Of a stretch of 36,439 nt of DNA, positions 14,968 through 24,239 are shown piece by piece. The notes under the pieces are model-generated. The model ran no database searches, had not been told where the DNA came from, and saw only the letters and a list, made by a program, of their open reading frames with translations. The position numbers and the translations under genes are program-made. The stretch is from NCBI GenBank assembly GCA_905235135.1, contig CAJOKR010000048.1, positions 1 through 36,439 of the forward strand. The letters run 5' to 3'. Numbering within the stretch: position 1 is the first letter of the stretch; each line of letters opens with the position of its first letter. The DNA is from an uncultured Bacteroidales bacterium. Lineage in GTDB: Bacteria > Bacteroidota > Bacteroidia > Bacteroidales > WCHB1-69.

Positions 14968-15777
14968 ATGGCACCTGAATTTTATACCACAGCGTTTAAC
15001 ATCTACCTTTGGGTGATGATCGGCCTCGCTGTCGTGGTCTTCATCTCCCTCTATCATGTGGAAGCCGGCTATGGCATGTTCACCTCCAACAAATGGGGCA
15101 AATGCATCAACAACAAGGTGGCTTGGTTCCTGATGGAATTCCCCATCTTCTTAGCCATGATCATCATCTGGCTGTTTTCGCCGCACCGCTTCGACATCGT
15201 GCCCATGGTTTTCCTGCTGATTTTCGAGATCCACTATTTCCAGCGGTCCATCATTTTCCCCTGGCTGATGAAGGGCAACAAGAGCCAGATGTCGCTCGTG
15301 GTCATGTTCATGGGCATCGCCTTCAACATTCTGAACGCCATGATGCAGGGTTACTGGATTTTCTTCGAGTCCTACAACCAAAACTACCGCGTGTTCGGGC
15401 TTTCCTACACGGACATCGAATGGCTGTGGTCACCGTGGTTCATCATCGGGGTGATTCTCTTCTTCCTCGGTTTTTACGTCAACCTGCGCTCGGACTACAT
15501 CATCCGGCATCTGCGCAAAGACGACGAAGACACGAAGCACTATCTGCCGGAAGGCTTTATGTTTGAGTACGTTACGAGCGCGAACTACCTCGGCGAACTG
15601 ATGGAATGGTTAGGATTTGCCATCCTCACGTGGTCCATTTCGGGTCTGGTGTTCTTCATCTGGACCTTCGCGAACCTCGTGCCCCGCGCCAACGCCATCT
15701 ACAAACGCTACAAGGTCGAGTTTGGGGACATTATTGAGCGGAAGAAACTGAAACGGGTGTTTCCGTTTGTTTATTAA
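14968..15777 (+). CDS. Steroid 5-alpha-reductase-like (3-oxo-5-alpha-steroid 4-dehydrogenase family) membrane protein
   Basis: 269 residues, the usual length of SRD5A-type enzymes, with about six or seven hydrophobic helices. The C-terminal signature is clear: LRSDYIIRHLRK..., HYLPEGFMFEYVTSANYLGELMEWLGFAI, then FIWTFANLVPRANAIYKRYK, which matches the NADPH-binding end of the family. EIHYFQRSIIFPWL matches the conserved N-terminal half (HYxxR). Known members reduce the delta-4 double bond of 3-oxo steroids or related enones. Gut Bacteroidota homologues act on steroids and bile-acid intermediates; the substrate here is inferred only. No steroid or bile-acid genes are nearby. Confidence 0.88.
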   Translation: MAPEFYTTAFNIYLWVMIGLAVVVFISLYHVEAGYGMFTSNKWGKCINNKVAWFLMEFPIFLAMIIIWLFSPHRFDIVPMVFLLIFEIHYFQRSIIFPWLMKGNKSQMSLVVMFMGIAFNILNAMMQGYWIFFESYNQNYRVFGLSYTDIEWLWSPWFIIGVILFFLGFYVNLRSDYIIRHLRKDDEDTKHYLPEGFMFEYVTSANYLGELMEWLGFAILTWSISGLVFFIWTFANLVPRANAIYKRYKVEFGDIIERKKLKRVFPFVY

Positions 15778-15833
15778 AGGCATTAGGCAAAAGCCTGGCA
15801 GAAAACATTTAATCGAATATAATCAACAATAAT

Positions 15834-16971
15834 ATGAGCAAGTTACATTTATTCATTTGCATGGTGGCAATAATGGCCGTGGGCCTTTTCGCCTCCTGCG
15901 GCAAGAAAAACAAGAATGCCGAGATGCCTCAAATCAAGTACGAGACGAAAGTGCTGAAACCCGAGCCTCGCACGTATAGTATTCCGTTCCCGGCAACACT
16001 GGAAGGTACCAGCGAGGTGAAAGTCTATCCCCAAGTGGAAGGTATCATCAAGACCAAGAACTTCACAAACGGTACCCGTGTGCACAAAGGGCAGACCCTC
16101 TTCATCATTGACCCGACGGAGTATCGGCTGAGCGTGCAATCCGCGGAGGCCGACCTGAGCGTGGCCAAGGCAAAGTTGGAAACCTGCAAGCTGCAGTACG
16201 AGTCGAACCAGCAACTGTATGCCAAGAAGGTGATCAGCGACTATGTGCTCAAGACCAGCCTCAACGACTACAACTCGGCCAAAGCTTACGTGCAGCAGGC
16301 GGAAGCGCAGCTCAACATTGCGAAGACCAACCTCGGTTACTGCACCGTGACCTCTCCTCTCAACGGGGGTCATCGCCAGCAACGGCTTTGATGTCGGTGA
16401 CTTGGCCAGCCGTGGCAGCTACCTCTGCCAGGTCAGCGATAACAGCGATGTTGACGCCAAGTTCTCTTTCAACGAGACCCAGCTGCTGCAACTCATCAAG
16501 CAGTTCAACCTGCGGGTGACGAGCAGAGGTCTGGAAGGTCCCAAAGGACAGCTTATCGGCGATGCAATGCCTGCTTTGAAGCTGCAACTCAAAGACGGCT
16601 CCACCTACGATCATGACGGAAAAATGACGAAGATGGACGCTATCGTGCAACAGAGCACTGGTACGGTGACCTGCACGGGCTCCTTCCCCAACCCTAATGG
16701 CATGCTCCGTTCCGGACTGTCCGCCTCCGTGGTGATTCCCGTCTCTTCTGACAGTGTGATTTGCGTTCCTCAAACTGCCGCAGTGCGTCTGCAGGATCAG
16801 ATGATGTTCTACCGTGTGAAAAAAGACGGCACTGTTGAGGGTGTCATCTGTCATGTCTACCCGTCAAACGACGGTACCGAATATTATATCATGGATGGTA
16901 GTCTGCAGCCTGGCGACGAAGTGGTGACCAACGGTGCTCGCAAACTCTCTAACGGCATGAAAATCAGATAA
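15834..16971 (+). CDS. RND efflux periplasmic adaptor (MFP), interrupted by a one-base insertion
   Basis: A lipoprotein signal peptide (LFASC, Cys22) is followed by the membrane-fusion layout: an N-terminal beta strand, the lipoyl half VYPQVEGIIKTKNFTNGTRVHKGQTLFIIDP, a coiled-coil hairpin (about residues 100-165), the second lipoyl half AKTNLGYCTVTSPLNG, and then beta-barrel and proximal domains. The frame breaks at the five-G run 16365-16369. With four G it reads SPLNGVIASNGFDVGDLASRG, the expected lipoyl sequence, and the whole protein becomes 378 residues, normal for MexA/AcrA. It links the RND pump to the outer-membrane channel. The RND gene follows after 2 bases and the TolC-like gene completes the operon. 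A short hairpin (AGGC-AAAA-GCCT) precedes the gene. Confidence 0.9.
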
Positions 16972-16973
16972 CG

Positions 16974-19900
16974 ATGGAAGAGAAAGTCAAGAAAACCAAG
17001 TTTTTCGTAAAGCACTGGGTGGCAGCGTTTGCCATCGGGGTGATACTCCTCCTTGCCGGTCTGTTGAGTATCTTCACGTTGCCGATCGAACAATACCCCA
17101 ACATTGCTCCGCCCATGGTGATTATCACCGCCAACTACAGCGGTGCCGATGCCAAATGCGGTACAGAAAGCGGTCATCATGCCCATCGAAGAGCAGGTGA
17201 ACGGTGTGGAAGACATGCTGTATATGACCTCCACCGCCCGCTCCAACGGCAGCGCGGAAATCTACGTCTATTTCAAACAGGGCACCGATGCCGACCAAGC
17301 CACCACGAACGTCCAGAACCGCGTAAACCGCGCTTTGGGACTTTTGCCCTCAGATGTCACCACCCAAGGTGTCACTGTGACCAAGAGTGTGAATGCCATC
17401 CTGCAGATTCTCTGTTTAGAAAGCTCCGACGACCGGTTCGACCAAAAGTTCATCACGAACTATTTGGACATCAATGTATTACCAGCCGTCAGTCGTGTCA
17501 CGGGCGTGGGTCGTACTCAGTTGCTCGGCGACAAATACGGCGTGCGTATCTGGCTGAAACCCGATGTGATGGGCATGTATGGAATCACTCCTGACGAGAT
17601 TGTGACCGCCATCAACGAACAGAATTTGGTCGCCCCTATCGGTAGTTTTGAAAGTACCATCAACAAAATCGACATCGAATACAACGGACTGCTCAACGAC
17701 ATGAGCGAGTTCAAGAATATCGTGGTGCGCGCCACATCGGATGGCAATGTTGTGCGTCTTTCCGATGTGGCCGATGTGGAGTTAGGCACCAAATCCTACG
17801 ACTACCGCACCGATGTGGATGGCCATCCCGGCGTGCTGTTCATCATCAACCAGGCTCCCGGCGCCAACGCCACCAAAGTCAACGCCGAAATCAACAAAGT
17901 ACTTGAAGACATCTCAAAGAGCATGCCCGCCGGCTTGGAATTCAAACAGCTGGAAACTTCCGACGACTTCCTTCACGCCTCCATGCACAATGTGATTGAG
18001 ACCCTTATCATCGCCATCATCCTGGTGATTCTGATTGTCTATCTGTTCCTGCAGAACTTCAAGGCCACTATTGTTCCATCCGTCTCTATCATTGTCTCTT
18101 TGGTAGGTACGTTCGCTGTAGCCAAGGTGGTCGGTTTTTCCCTTAACCTATTGACACTCTTTGCCTTAGTGTTGGCCATCGGTACAGTTGTGGACGATGC
18201 CATCGTGGTGGTGGAGGCAGTCATGGCCAAGTTGGAATCGGGCTACAAGAGCGCGACGGCCGCTGTCAACGACGCCCTCAGCGAAGTGACTGCCGCTTGT
18301 ATTTCCACCGCACTGGTCTTCATGGCGGTGTTTATCCCCGTGACCTTCATGTCGGGCACCTCCGGCACCTTCTTCATGCAATTCGGTATCATTATGGCGG
18401 CATCCGTGGCGTTGTCGGCTGTATCGGCCCTGACCATCTGTCCCGCCCTTTGCGCCCTGCTTTTCAAACCGAAGAACGAGGATGAAAAAGAGAGGAAAGG
18501 GCTGAACTACTATGTGCGTTTGGGATACGAAACTGCCTATAACGCCATTGAAAAGAAATATATGAGCGGTGTTGCCAAATTCATTAAGAAACCTGCTTTC
18601 GCATGGATTCTGTTAGCCATCTTTACGGGCGGCATGGTCTGGCTGATGACCACGGCTCAGAAGGATCTCGTGCCGCAAGAGGACCAGGGATTCATGATTG
18701 TGGATGTCACGATGGCTTCCGGCACCTACCTCAACGAAACGGAAGCAACCGTCAAAAAGTTAGAGGATTACATTCGCACTATCGATGAGGTTGAGTTGGT
18801 GAGCGGCACCACCGGCTACTCTATGATGAACGGCGGCGCTGGCACCAACTACGGCACCATCATGGTGAGCTCAAAAACTGGGAGGAACGCTCGTTCTACA
18901 GCATTGCCGGCATACAGAAGCAGATTTACGGTTGGGCGATGGTGAACCTGCCGCAGGCCACCGTTTCCCCGTTCCAAATGCCGCAGATCCCGGGATACGG
19001 CACGGGGTCCATGATGGAGCTTGACCTGCAGGACCGCTCGGGATCCGGCGACAACCAGACGTTTGTCAATTCGTCGTCCGAGTTCGCCCAGAAGTTGCAA
19101 TCCCGCCCTGAGGTCGCCCTCGCTGCCTCTTCCTATTCGCAGGATTACCCCAAGTACCGCCTGACCATTGACCCTGCCGCCTGCAAACGCAAAGGTGTCT
19201 CACCGAAGACGGTCATCAATACCATTGGCGCAAACCTCGCCGGCCGGTATATCGGCAACTACATCCAGTACGGAAAAGTCTATCAAGTGCTGATCGAGGC
19301 AGATGACCACTACCGCATGGAACCGAGCACACTGAACCAGATTTTCGTCCCCACCTCAGGCGGAATGGCGCCGGCATCCGAATTTGTCACGCTGAAAACG
19401 GGTATGGGTTCCTCCCAAGAACGCCGTTTCAATCTGTTCCCATGCTATAACATGTCTCTCATGCCCGCGCCCGGCTACACCACCGCTCACGTGCGTACAG
19501 CAGTTGACGAGGTGATGGCTGAGGTTATGCCTCCGGACTATGGCTACGAATACGGTGGCATGGCCCGAGAGGAGGCCGAAAGCGCAGGTTCCAACGAAAC
19601 CGTCCTCATCTACGGCATCGCCATCCTGATCATCTACCTCATCCTGGCCTGTCTCTACAACTCCGTCTTCATCCCCTTCGCCGTCCTCTTCTCCATCCCG
19701 TTCGGACTGTTCGGGGCCTACCTGACCATCCGTCCGCTGGAGTCGATCCTGAGCACCGGCGCAAACATCTATGTACAGACCGGTGTCATCATGTTGATGG
19801 GTCTGGTGGCCAAGACCGCCATCCTCATCACGGAGTTCGCCATCCAGAAGCGCGAGGAGGGCATGTCCATCTTCGATGCGGCCATCGGTGCCTGCAAGGA

Positions 19901-20150
19901 CCGTCTGCGTCCCATCCTGATGACCGTCTCCACCATGGTGATCGGTATGATTCCGCTGGCGGTCGAAGGCGGTGCGGGTGCCGTTGGTAACAAGTCGCTG
20001 TCACTCACCGTCATCGGCGGCATGATCGTGGGTATCATCGCCATCCTCTTCGTCACCCCGGCCTTCTACATGGTCTTCCAGAAGATCCACGAGAAGCTGA
20101 CCCCCAGCGAAAAGGAGGAGGAAGTTGTTGAAGAAGTTGTAGGAGAATAG
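16974..20150 (+). CDS. RND multidrug efflux transporter (HAE1/AcrB type), interrupted by two one-base indels
   Basis: The N-terminus has TM1 and LPIEQYPNIAPPMVIITANYSGADA. The frame then breaks at AAA 17154-17156 (one extra A) and resumes as NAVQKAVIMPIEEQVNG. A second break near 18870 (one missing C after GTGAGC) would restore MVSLKNWEERSFYSIAGIQKQ. Corrected, the product is 1058 residues, normal for AcrB. The proton-relay residues are present: GTVVDDAIVVVEAV in TM4 and the TM10 lysine in LMGLVAKTAILITEFA. It exports drugs or lipophilic compounds from the inner membrane or periplasm using the proton gradient. The segment 17143-18945 could be misread as a separate gene starting with GTG. Confidence 0.92.
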
Positions 20151-20156
20151 GCAATA

Positions 20157-20184
20157 GTAGAGACGCAAAATATTGCGTCTCTAC
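20157..20184. repeat. GTAGAGACGC palindrome between RND and TolC-like genes
   Basis: GTAGAGACGCAA and TTGCGTCTCTAC form a 12-bp stem with a 4-base loop, 6 bases after the RND stop codon and inside the operon. There is no T-tract, so readthrough into the channel gene is expected. It shares arms with the copies at 4176-4201 and 23605-23632. Confidence 0.9.
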
Positions 20185-20215
20185 AAACCACCAAACAAAT
20201 AAAATTGAATCGTTT

Positions 20216-21607
20216 ATGAAAAACAGACACATATATATAATGGTATTGGCCGGAATGTTGTTATTTTCCGGCTGCTCCCTCTACCGGAAATACAAGCCCA
20301 CCCCTGTGGAGCCGGGCAATGTGATGGGCGATGTGATGAACCCGCAGGACACGCTCTCGATGGGCGACATTAGCTGGCGTTCCATCTTCACCGACCCGCT
20401 GCTGCAAAAGCTGATTGATTCCGCGCTGGCCAACAATACCGACATGCGCACCGCACAGATCACCATCCAGCAGGCGCAGAACAGCGTGAAAGCCGCGAAA
20501 TGGGGATATGCTCCCACGATTTCATTCTCCCCGCAATACACGTTCGACCTCTCGGGCGGGACAAATTCGCACAGCGTCTCCGTGCCCCTTTCGGCCAGCT
20601 GGCAGATTGGCGTTTTTGGGCAGACGACCACTTCCGTCCGGAAATCGAAAGCGCAAGCCGCCTATTATCAGGATTATAGGCAAGCCGTACAAGTCAGTCT
20701 TGCCGCAAATGTCGCCAATCTGTACTACACATTGGTGATGTTAGACAAGCAGTTGGCCATTTCCGAAGAGACGGAACTGCTGTGGGAGGAGTCTTTGGAA
20801 TCGACTCGCGCCCTATACGACGCCGGTATTTACGAAAGCCCTGCCGTCTATGAGATGGAGGCATCGGTCGCGGAGGTGAAGACCGGGATTTTGGATTTGC
20901 GGAACAGCATCCTCACCACCGAAGCTTCGCTCTGCCAGCTGTTGGCTATACCGCCGCAACACATCCAGCGCAGCACCTTCAGCGCATTCCAGATGCCGGA
21001 ACAGCTGCATGTGGGTTTGCCGGTGCGGTTGTTGGAAGCCCGTCCCGATGTACGCCTGGCCGCCCGTGAGATGGAAATCGCCTACTATGGCACCCAACAG
21101 GCCAAGCAGTCGTTCTTCCCCTCCATCACCATCGAAGGTCTGTTCGGGATGGCTGCCAGCCCTGCCCAGCTGATTTCCCAGCTCGTGGCGAAGTTAGTAC
21201 AGCCCGTCTTTGCCGCCGGAAAGATCTCCGCACAGCTCAAGAACGCCAAACTGGATCAGGAGAAGTACCGGATTCAGTTCGAGCAGACGCTGTTGGAAGC
21301 GGGCAATGAGGTTTACCGCTATCTCCACACCTGCCAGACGGCCGGACAGAAGACTGAGCTTTTCGAGGCCCGTGTTAACTCGCTTCAAGAGGCCTACGAT
21401 GCCACCACAGACTTGATGGACAACGGTTCCACCACCTATTTGGAGGTGCCCACCGCGCAGGAATCACTGCTGTCGGCGCAACTTTCGCAAGTAGATAACC
21501 AATACAATGCCATCGAGGCGCTCATCAACCTCTACTCGGCGTTAGGCGGTTTTGATACCGGTACCCCGCAACCGGAACCGAAGAAGAAAAATAAGAAGAA
21601 ACAGTAA
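20216..21607 (+). CDS. TolC-like outer-membrane efflux lipoprotein (NodT family)
   Basis: 463 residues. A lipoprotein signal peptide ends in LLFSGC (Cys20). Two outer-membrane efflux repeats follow, with the typical segments DISWRSIFTDPLLQKLIDSALANNTDMRTAQITIQQAQ and, in the second half, LLEARPDVRLAAREMEIAYYGTQQAKQSFFPSITIEG. Long helical coiled-coil stretches surround them. The C-terminal tail is lysine-rich (PEPKKKNKKKQ). It forms the trimeric exit duct for the pump encoded just upstream. The gene is 65 bases after the RND stop, separated only by a palindrome. A hairpin shared with the convergent ATP-grasp gene probably ends transcription. Confidence 0.95.
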   Translation: MKNRHIYIMVLAGMLLFSGCSLYRKYKPTPVEPGNVMGDVMNPQDTLSMGDISWRSIFTDPLLQKLIDSALANNTDMRTAQITIQQAQNSVKAAKWGYAPTISFSPQYTFDLSGGTNSHSVSVPLSASWQIGVFGQTTTSVRKSKAQAAYYQDYRQAVQVSLAANVANLYYTLVMLDKQLAISEETELLWEESLESTRALYDAGIYESPAVYEMEASVAEVKTGILDLRNSILTTEASLCQLLAIPPQHIQRSTFSAFQMPEQLHVGLPVRLLEARPDVRLAAREMEIAYYGTQQAKQSFFPSITIEGLFGMAASPAQLISQLVAKLVQPVFAAGKISAQLKNAKLDQEKYRIQFEQTLLEAGNEVYRYLHTCQTAGQKTELFEARVNSLQEAYDATTDLMDNGSTTYLEVPTAQESLLSAQLSQVDNQYNAIEALINLYSALGGFDTGTPQPEPKKKNKKKQ

Positions 21608-21616
21608 AGGATACGA

Positions 21617-21656
21617 GCGGCGGGGTTCTACTGGAACTTCGCCGCCATTGTTTTGT
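21617..21656 (+). terminator. Probable terminator between convergent genes
   Basis: GCGGCG (21617-21622) pairs with CGCCGC (21640-21645), and inside it GTTC (21625-21628) pairs with GAAC (21634-21637). The plus strand continues ATTGTTTTG. It sits 10 bases after the TolC-like stop and overlaps the last codons of the convergent ATP-grasp gene. Confidence 0.5.
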
Positions 21657-22767
21657 CATCTAAGGGCAGACGTTGCGGATAGACCTTATAGTCCTTTCCT
21701 GTCTGCTTCCAGGCCAGATAGCACTCCCGGATTTCGTTCCGCCAGCCCCTGCGGATGAAGAACTGTCCAGTGCGATCCCAAAAATCGTTCACCTCGATCA
21801 CCACTGGCCCTTCGTCGGTGATGGCGATATCCCAGCCCGCGACCTTGCAGTAGGGAAATGCCTGCTGGAAACGGATTACCTCAGCCTTGATGGCCTCCCA
21901 ATTCTCGATGATAACCCCGTTTAGGGGGTTCCCGCTGTCGGGATGGGCCTCGATGTCCTGCACGTGCCGCCAGCCGTCAAACTGGATGGCGTACCGAATT
22001 TCGCCGGTGGCCACATCTACGCAAACATCCACATTTCCGCCGCCGCCGGCATTATCCACACAGCGGCCGTCGCGACCAATCTTCATGAAGGTGGCCATCA
22101 CCCTCGCAGATCCATCCGGATAGAGAGCGGTCATGAAACGCACCGTGTTGACGGACGAGGCGTTGAAAGCGGCGAACTGGGCCGTCTGCCGCACCACGCT
22201 CTCGAAAACCAGCGCCTCATCGCCCAAAACGGACGAAAGGGCCAGCTGTTGCCCGTCGAAGCGGGTCAAGGTTGCGTCATTTTCTTGGTAGTTGATGCTT
22301 TGGATCACCCAAACATTATCGCCATGCGAGCTCTCCGTGGTCTTGATGACGCAGGATTGCACCCCTTTGGCCTTCAGGATATGCAATACCCCGGCAAGGT
22401 CTCCAGCGCATTCCGTCTCGACCGTATAGCGGCCTTCGGGTTGGTAGTAGCAGTAGAGCTCGGAAGTCCGAACTCCCGTGTTTTCCAGCATCTTATGCGC
22501 TACATACTTGTTTCGGGACAGCGAAAAATACTTCAACGGATTGAGCAGTTCCAGATAATAACGCTGCTCGTCCAGACCCAAGAAATCCTGACGGAAATTC
22601 TCGCTCCGTTTCTCAAATTCGAACTCATAATACTCCTCCGGCCGAAGCCCTTTGGTGCGATAGAGGGAAAGATAGTCGCGCATCACCTTCATCCGCGCCG
22701 AAGCGGGATACTTTCCTGCCAGCTGAATGGCATGATAAACGGCGGCTATGTTGTTTCTTATTGACAT
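21628..22767 (-). CDS. Sugar-transfer-associated ATP-grasp protein
   Basis: 379 residues, matching the ATP-grasp family found in polysaccharide clusters (ATPgrasp_ST). The N-terminal half is helical, with LNPLKYFSLSRNKYVAHKMLENTGVRTSELY as the pre-ATP-grasp region. The nucleotide-binding lysine lies in SCVIKTTESSHGDNVWVI, DNAGGGGNVDVCVDVATGEI follows, and the metal-binding end is VAGWDIAITDEGPVVIEVNDFWD. ATP-grasp enzymes join a carboxylate to an amine, thiol or other nucleophile through an acyl phosphate; the substrate here is unknown. It begins a minus-strand run with the acyltransferase and GmhA genes. A short stretch with repeated TTCACT/GATCACT words (22768-22822) separates it from the acyltransferase gene. 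Confidence 0.85.
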   Translation of the reverse strand: MSIRNNIAAVYHAIQLAGKYPASARMKVMRDYLSLYRTKGLRPEEYYEFEFEKRSENFRQDFLGLDEQRYYLELLNPLKYFSLSRNKYVAHKMLENTGVRTSELYCYYQPEGRYTVETECAGDLAGVLHILKAKGVQSCVIKTTESSHGDNVWVIQSINYQENDATLTRFDGQQLALSSVLGDEALVFESVVRQTAQFAAFNASSVNTVRFMTALYPDGSARVMATFMKIGRDGRCVDNAGGGGNVDVCVDVATGEIRYAIQFDGWRHVQDIEAHPDSGNPLNGVIIENWEAIKAEVIRFQQAFPYCKVAGWDIAITDEGPVVIEVNDFWDRTGQFFIRRGWRNEIRECYLAWKQTGKDYKVYPQRLPLDDKTMAAKFQ

Positions 22768-22822
22768 TGACTATTGACTTTGACTGATCATTACTCTCTA
22801 TTCACTGTTCACTGATCACTAT

Positions 22823-23560
22823 TTACAGGTGGGTACGGACATAGTGATATTTTTCGTCCATTTCGCGTTGGATGTCCAAATCGAAGATGCGTTTCATCCC
22901 CGTGGCTTTCACGGAGGCCGGCATTCCCGCCAGCAAAGTGTAGGGTTCTATGTTGGAGAAATCCTTGTTCACCAGACTGTTAGAGGCAACGATAGTCTTG
23001 TCGGGCACGACTGCACCTTTGGTAAAGGTCGTGCGGTTGCCGACCCAGATGTCCTCACCGAGAATGATGGGTTTGGTCAGCGGGGCAATCTCCCCGTTGC
23101 GGTTGAGATTCTGTACGTAGTGGAAGGTCGTGTCCATAAACTGGCAATCCCACGCGGCGCGAACGTTACTGCCGATGGTGATTCGGTCGAAGCAGAAAAT
23201 CTTGAGGTTAGAGCCGATATAGACATCGTGGGCACCGAACTCCAGAGTCGCATTGTCGGAAATGACCACGTAGGAGCCGTGTCCGAGACTAAGCGGGCCG
23301 TTGAAGATGAGGGTACCCCGCACGGTCCAGATGCACTGCTGGATGGCGGTATCGACGTAGAAGTCGTTCTTCCCGATCTTGATCATTCCGGAGGTAATCG
23401 GTCCGTTAATGACGATCTTCCCCGCCAGGCTGCGGAAGGTCACCTTCCCATACAGCCACACCGGCAGCTTCTTTGCCACCGCGAAGGGAAACACCTTGAA
23501 GTTGAACCAGAGGGTTTTGATCAGGTTGATGGTTCGGAGGATGTATAGGAATCGTCGCAT
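22823..23560 (-). CDS. Hexapeptide-repeat (left-handed beta-helix) acyltransferase
   Basis: 245 residues. After a basic N-terminal helix (about 35 residues, possibly membrane-associated) come imperfect hexapeptide turns: KIVINGPITSGMIKIG, GTLIFNGPLSLGHGSYVVI, NATLEFGAHDVYIGSNLKIF, ITIGSNVRAAWDCQFMDTTFHYV. They finish with the classic coil IILGEDIWVGNRTTFTKGAVVPDKTIVASNSLVNKDF. The His in DTTFHYV is in the position of the usual catalytic base. Such enzymes move acetyl or other acyl groups from CoA onto sugars of O-antigen or capsule. The donor and acceptor cannot be read from the sequence. It lies between the ATP-grasp gene and gmhA on the same strand. Confidence 0.85.
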   Translation of the reverse strand: MRRFLYILRTINLIKTLWFNFKVFPFAVAKKLPVWLYGKVTFRSLAGKIVINGPITSGMIKIGKNDFYVDTAIQQCIWTVRGTLIFNGPLSLGHGSYVVISDNATLEFGAHDVYIGSNLKIFCFDRITIGSNVRAAWDCQFMDTTFHYVQNLNRNGEIAPLTKPIILGEDIWVGNRTTFTKGAVVPDKTIVASNSLVNKDFSNIEPYTLLAGMPASVKATGMKRIFDLDIQREMDEKYHYVRTHL

Positions 23561-23573
23561 ATTGGATTCAAGT

Positions 23574-23600
23574 TTCAGGATTCAGGATTCAGGATTCAGG
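23574..23600. repeat. 7-bp tandem repeat TTCAGGA
   Basis: Just under four copies of TTCAGGA, directly followed by the palindrome at 23605. It lies in the 68-base gap between gmhA and the acyltransferase gene. Confidence 0.9.
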
Positions 23601-23604
23601 TTGC

Positions 23605-23632
23605 GTAGAGACGCAAAATTTTGCGTCTCTAC
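23605..23632. repeat. Perfect 28-bp palindrome overlapping the gmhA stop codon
   Basis: GTAGAGACGCAAAA followed by its exact reverse complement. The TAG stop codon of gmhA (23629-23631, minus strand) is the TAG of the palindrome arm, exactly as in elbB at 3166-3168. The copy at 20157-20184 differs only in its centre. Confidence 0.92.
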
Positions 23633-24225
23633 AACGTACATTTTCCAAACATTGCGGTTTCCACGAGTTCGCAGACAATGTGTCCAATCATGATGTGGCT
23701 TTCTTGGATGCGGGGGGTGTCGGTGGAGGGTACGTTAAGGAGGATGTCGGCGTAATCTTTCATCGTCCCGCCGGTTTCGCCGGTCATGGCGATAATCTTA
23801 ACGCCCATCTCCTTGGCCGCTTCGAAAGCTTTGAGGATGTTCTTGGAATTGCCAGAGGTGGAGATGCCCACGATGACATCGCCGGCTTTGGCGGTGCCTC
23901 GCAGGAGTCGCGAGAAGATGAGGTCATAGCCGTAGTCGTTACCCACGGCGGTGAGGTAGGAGGTGTTGCAGTGAAGGGCCTCAGCATTGAGCGGCGGCCG
24001 GTCGAAGTAGAAACGGCCGGAAAGTTCCGCAGCGAGGTGCTGGGCATCGGCCGCGCTTCCGCCGTTGCCGCAGAAATGGATCTTGCCGCCGCTGCGCAGC
24101 GAATCGGTGATCATCTCCGCCGCCTGCTGGATGCGGAATAGGAAGTCGGGGTTGTCGAGGATCGCTTGTTTGGGGGCGATGCTGTCGGATATAGATTGGG
24201 AAATTCTCGGATTTATCATAATCAT
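23629..24225 (-). CDS. gmhA: Sedoheptulose 7-phosphate isomerase (SIS domain)
   Basis: 198 residues from the ATG at 24225, close to the usual 190-200; a second ATG at 24219 is equally possible. A longer frame to 24279 would overlap the upstream gene and adds no family sequence. The SIS motifs are HFCGNGGSAADAQHLAAELSGRF (with the active-site Glu), NDYGYDLIFSRLLRGTAKAGD, GISTSGNSKNI, MTGETGGTM and IQESHIMIGHIVCELVE with the catalytic His. It converts sedoheptulose 7-phosphate to D-glycero-D-manno-heptose 7-phosphate, the first step to ADP- or GDP-heptose for LPS core or glycans. The start lies 14 bases after the glycosyltransferase stop, so the two are probably one operon. Its stop codon lies in a palindromic repeat. 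Other SIS proteins (DiaA) are similar, but the residues favour GmhA. Confidence 0.87.
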   Translation of the reverse strand: MIMINPRISQSISDSIAPKQAILDNPDFLFRIQQAAEMITDSLRSGGKIHFCGNGGSAADAQHLAAELSGRFYFDRPPLNAEALHCNTSYLTAVGNDYGYDLIFSRLLRGTAKAGDVIVGISTSGNSKNILKAFEAAKEMGVKIIAMTGETGGTMKDYADILLNVPSTDTPRIQESHIMIGHIVCELVETAMFGKCTL

Positions 24226-24239
24226 CGCAATGGTTAATA

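Noticed and set aside
17143..18945. Separate RND gene starting with GTG at 17143
   Set aside because: It lacks TM1 and the start of the porter domain, which are encoded just upstream in another frame; a one-base insertion explains it.
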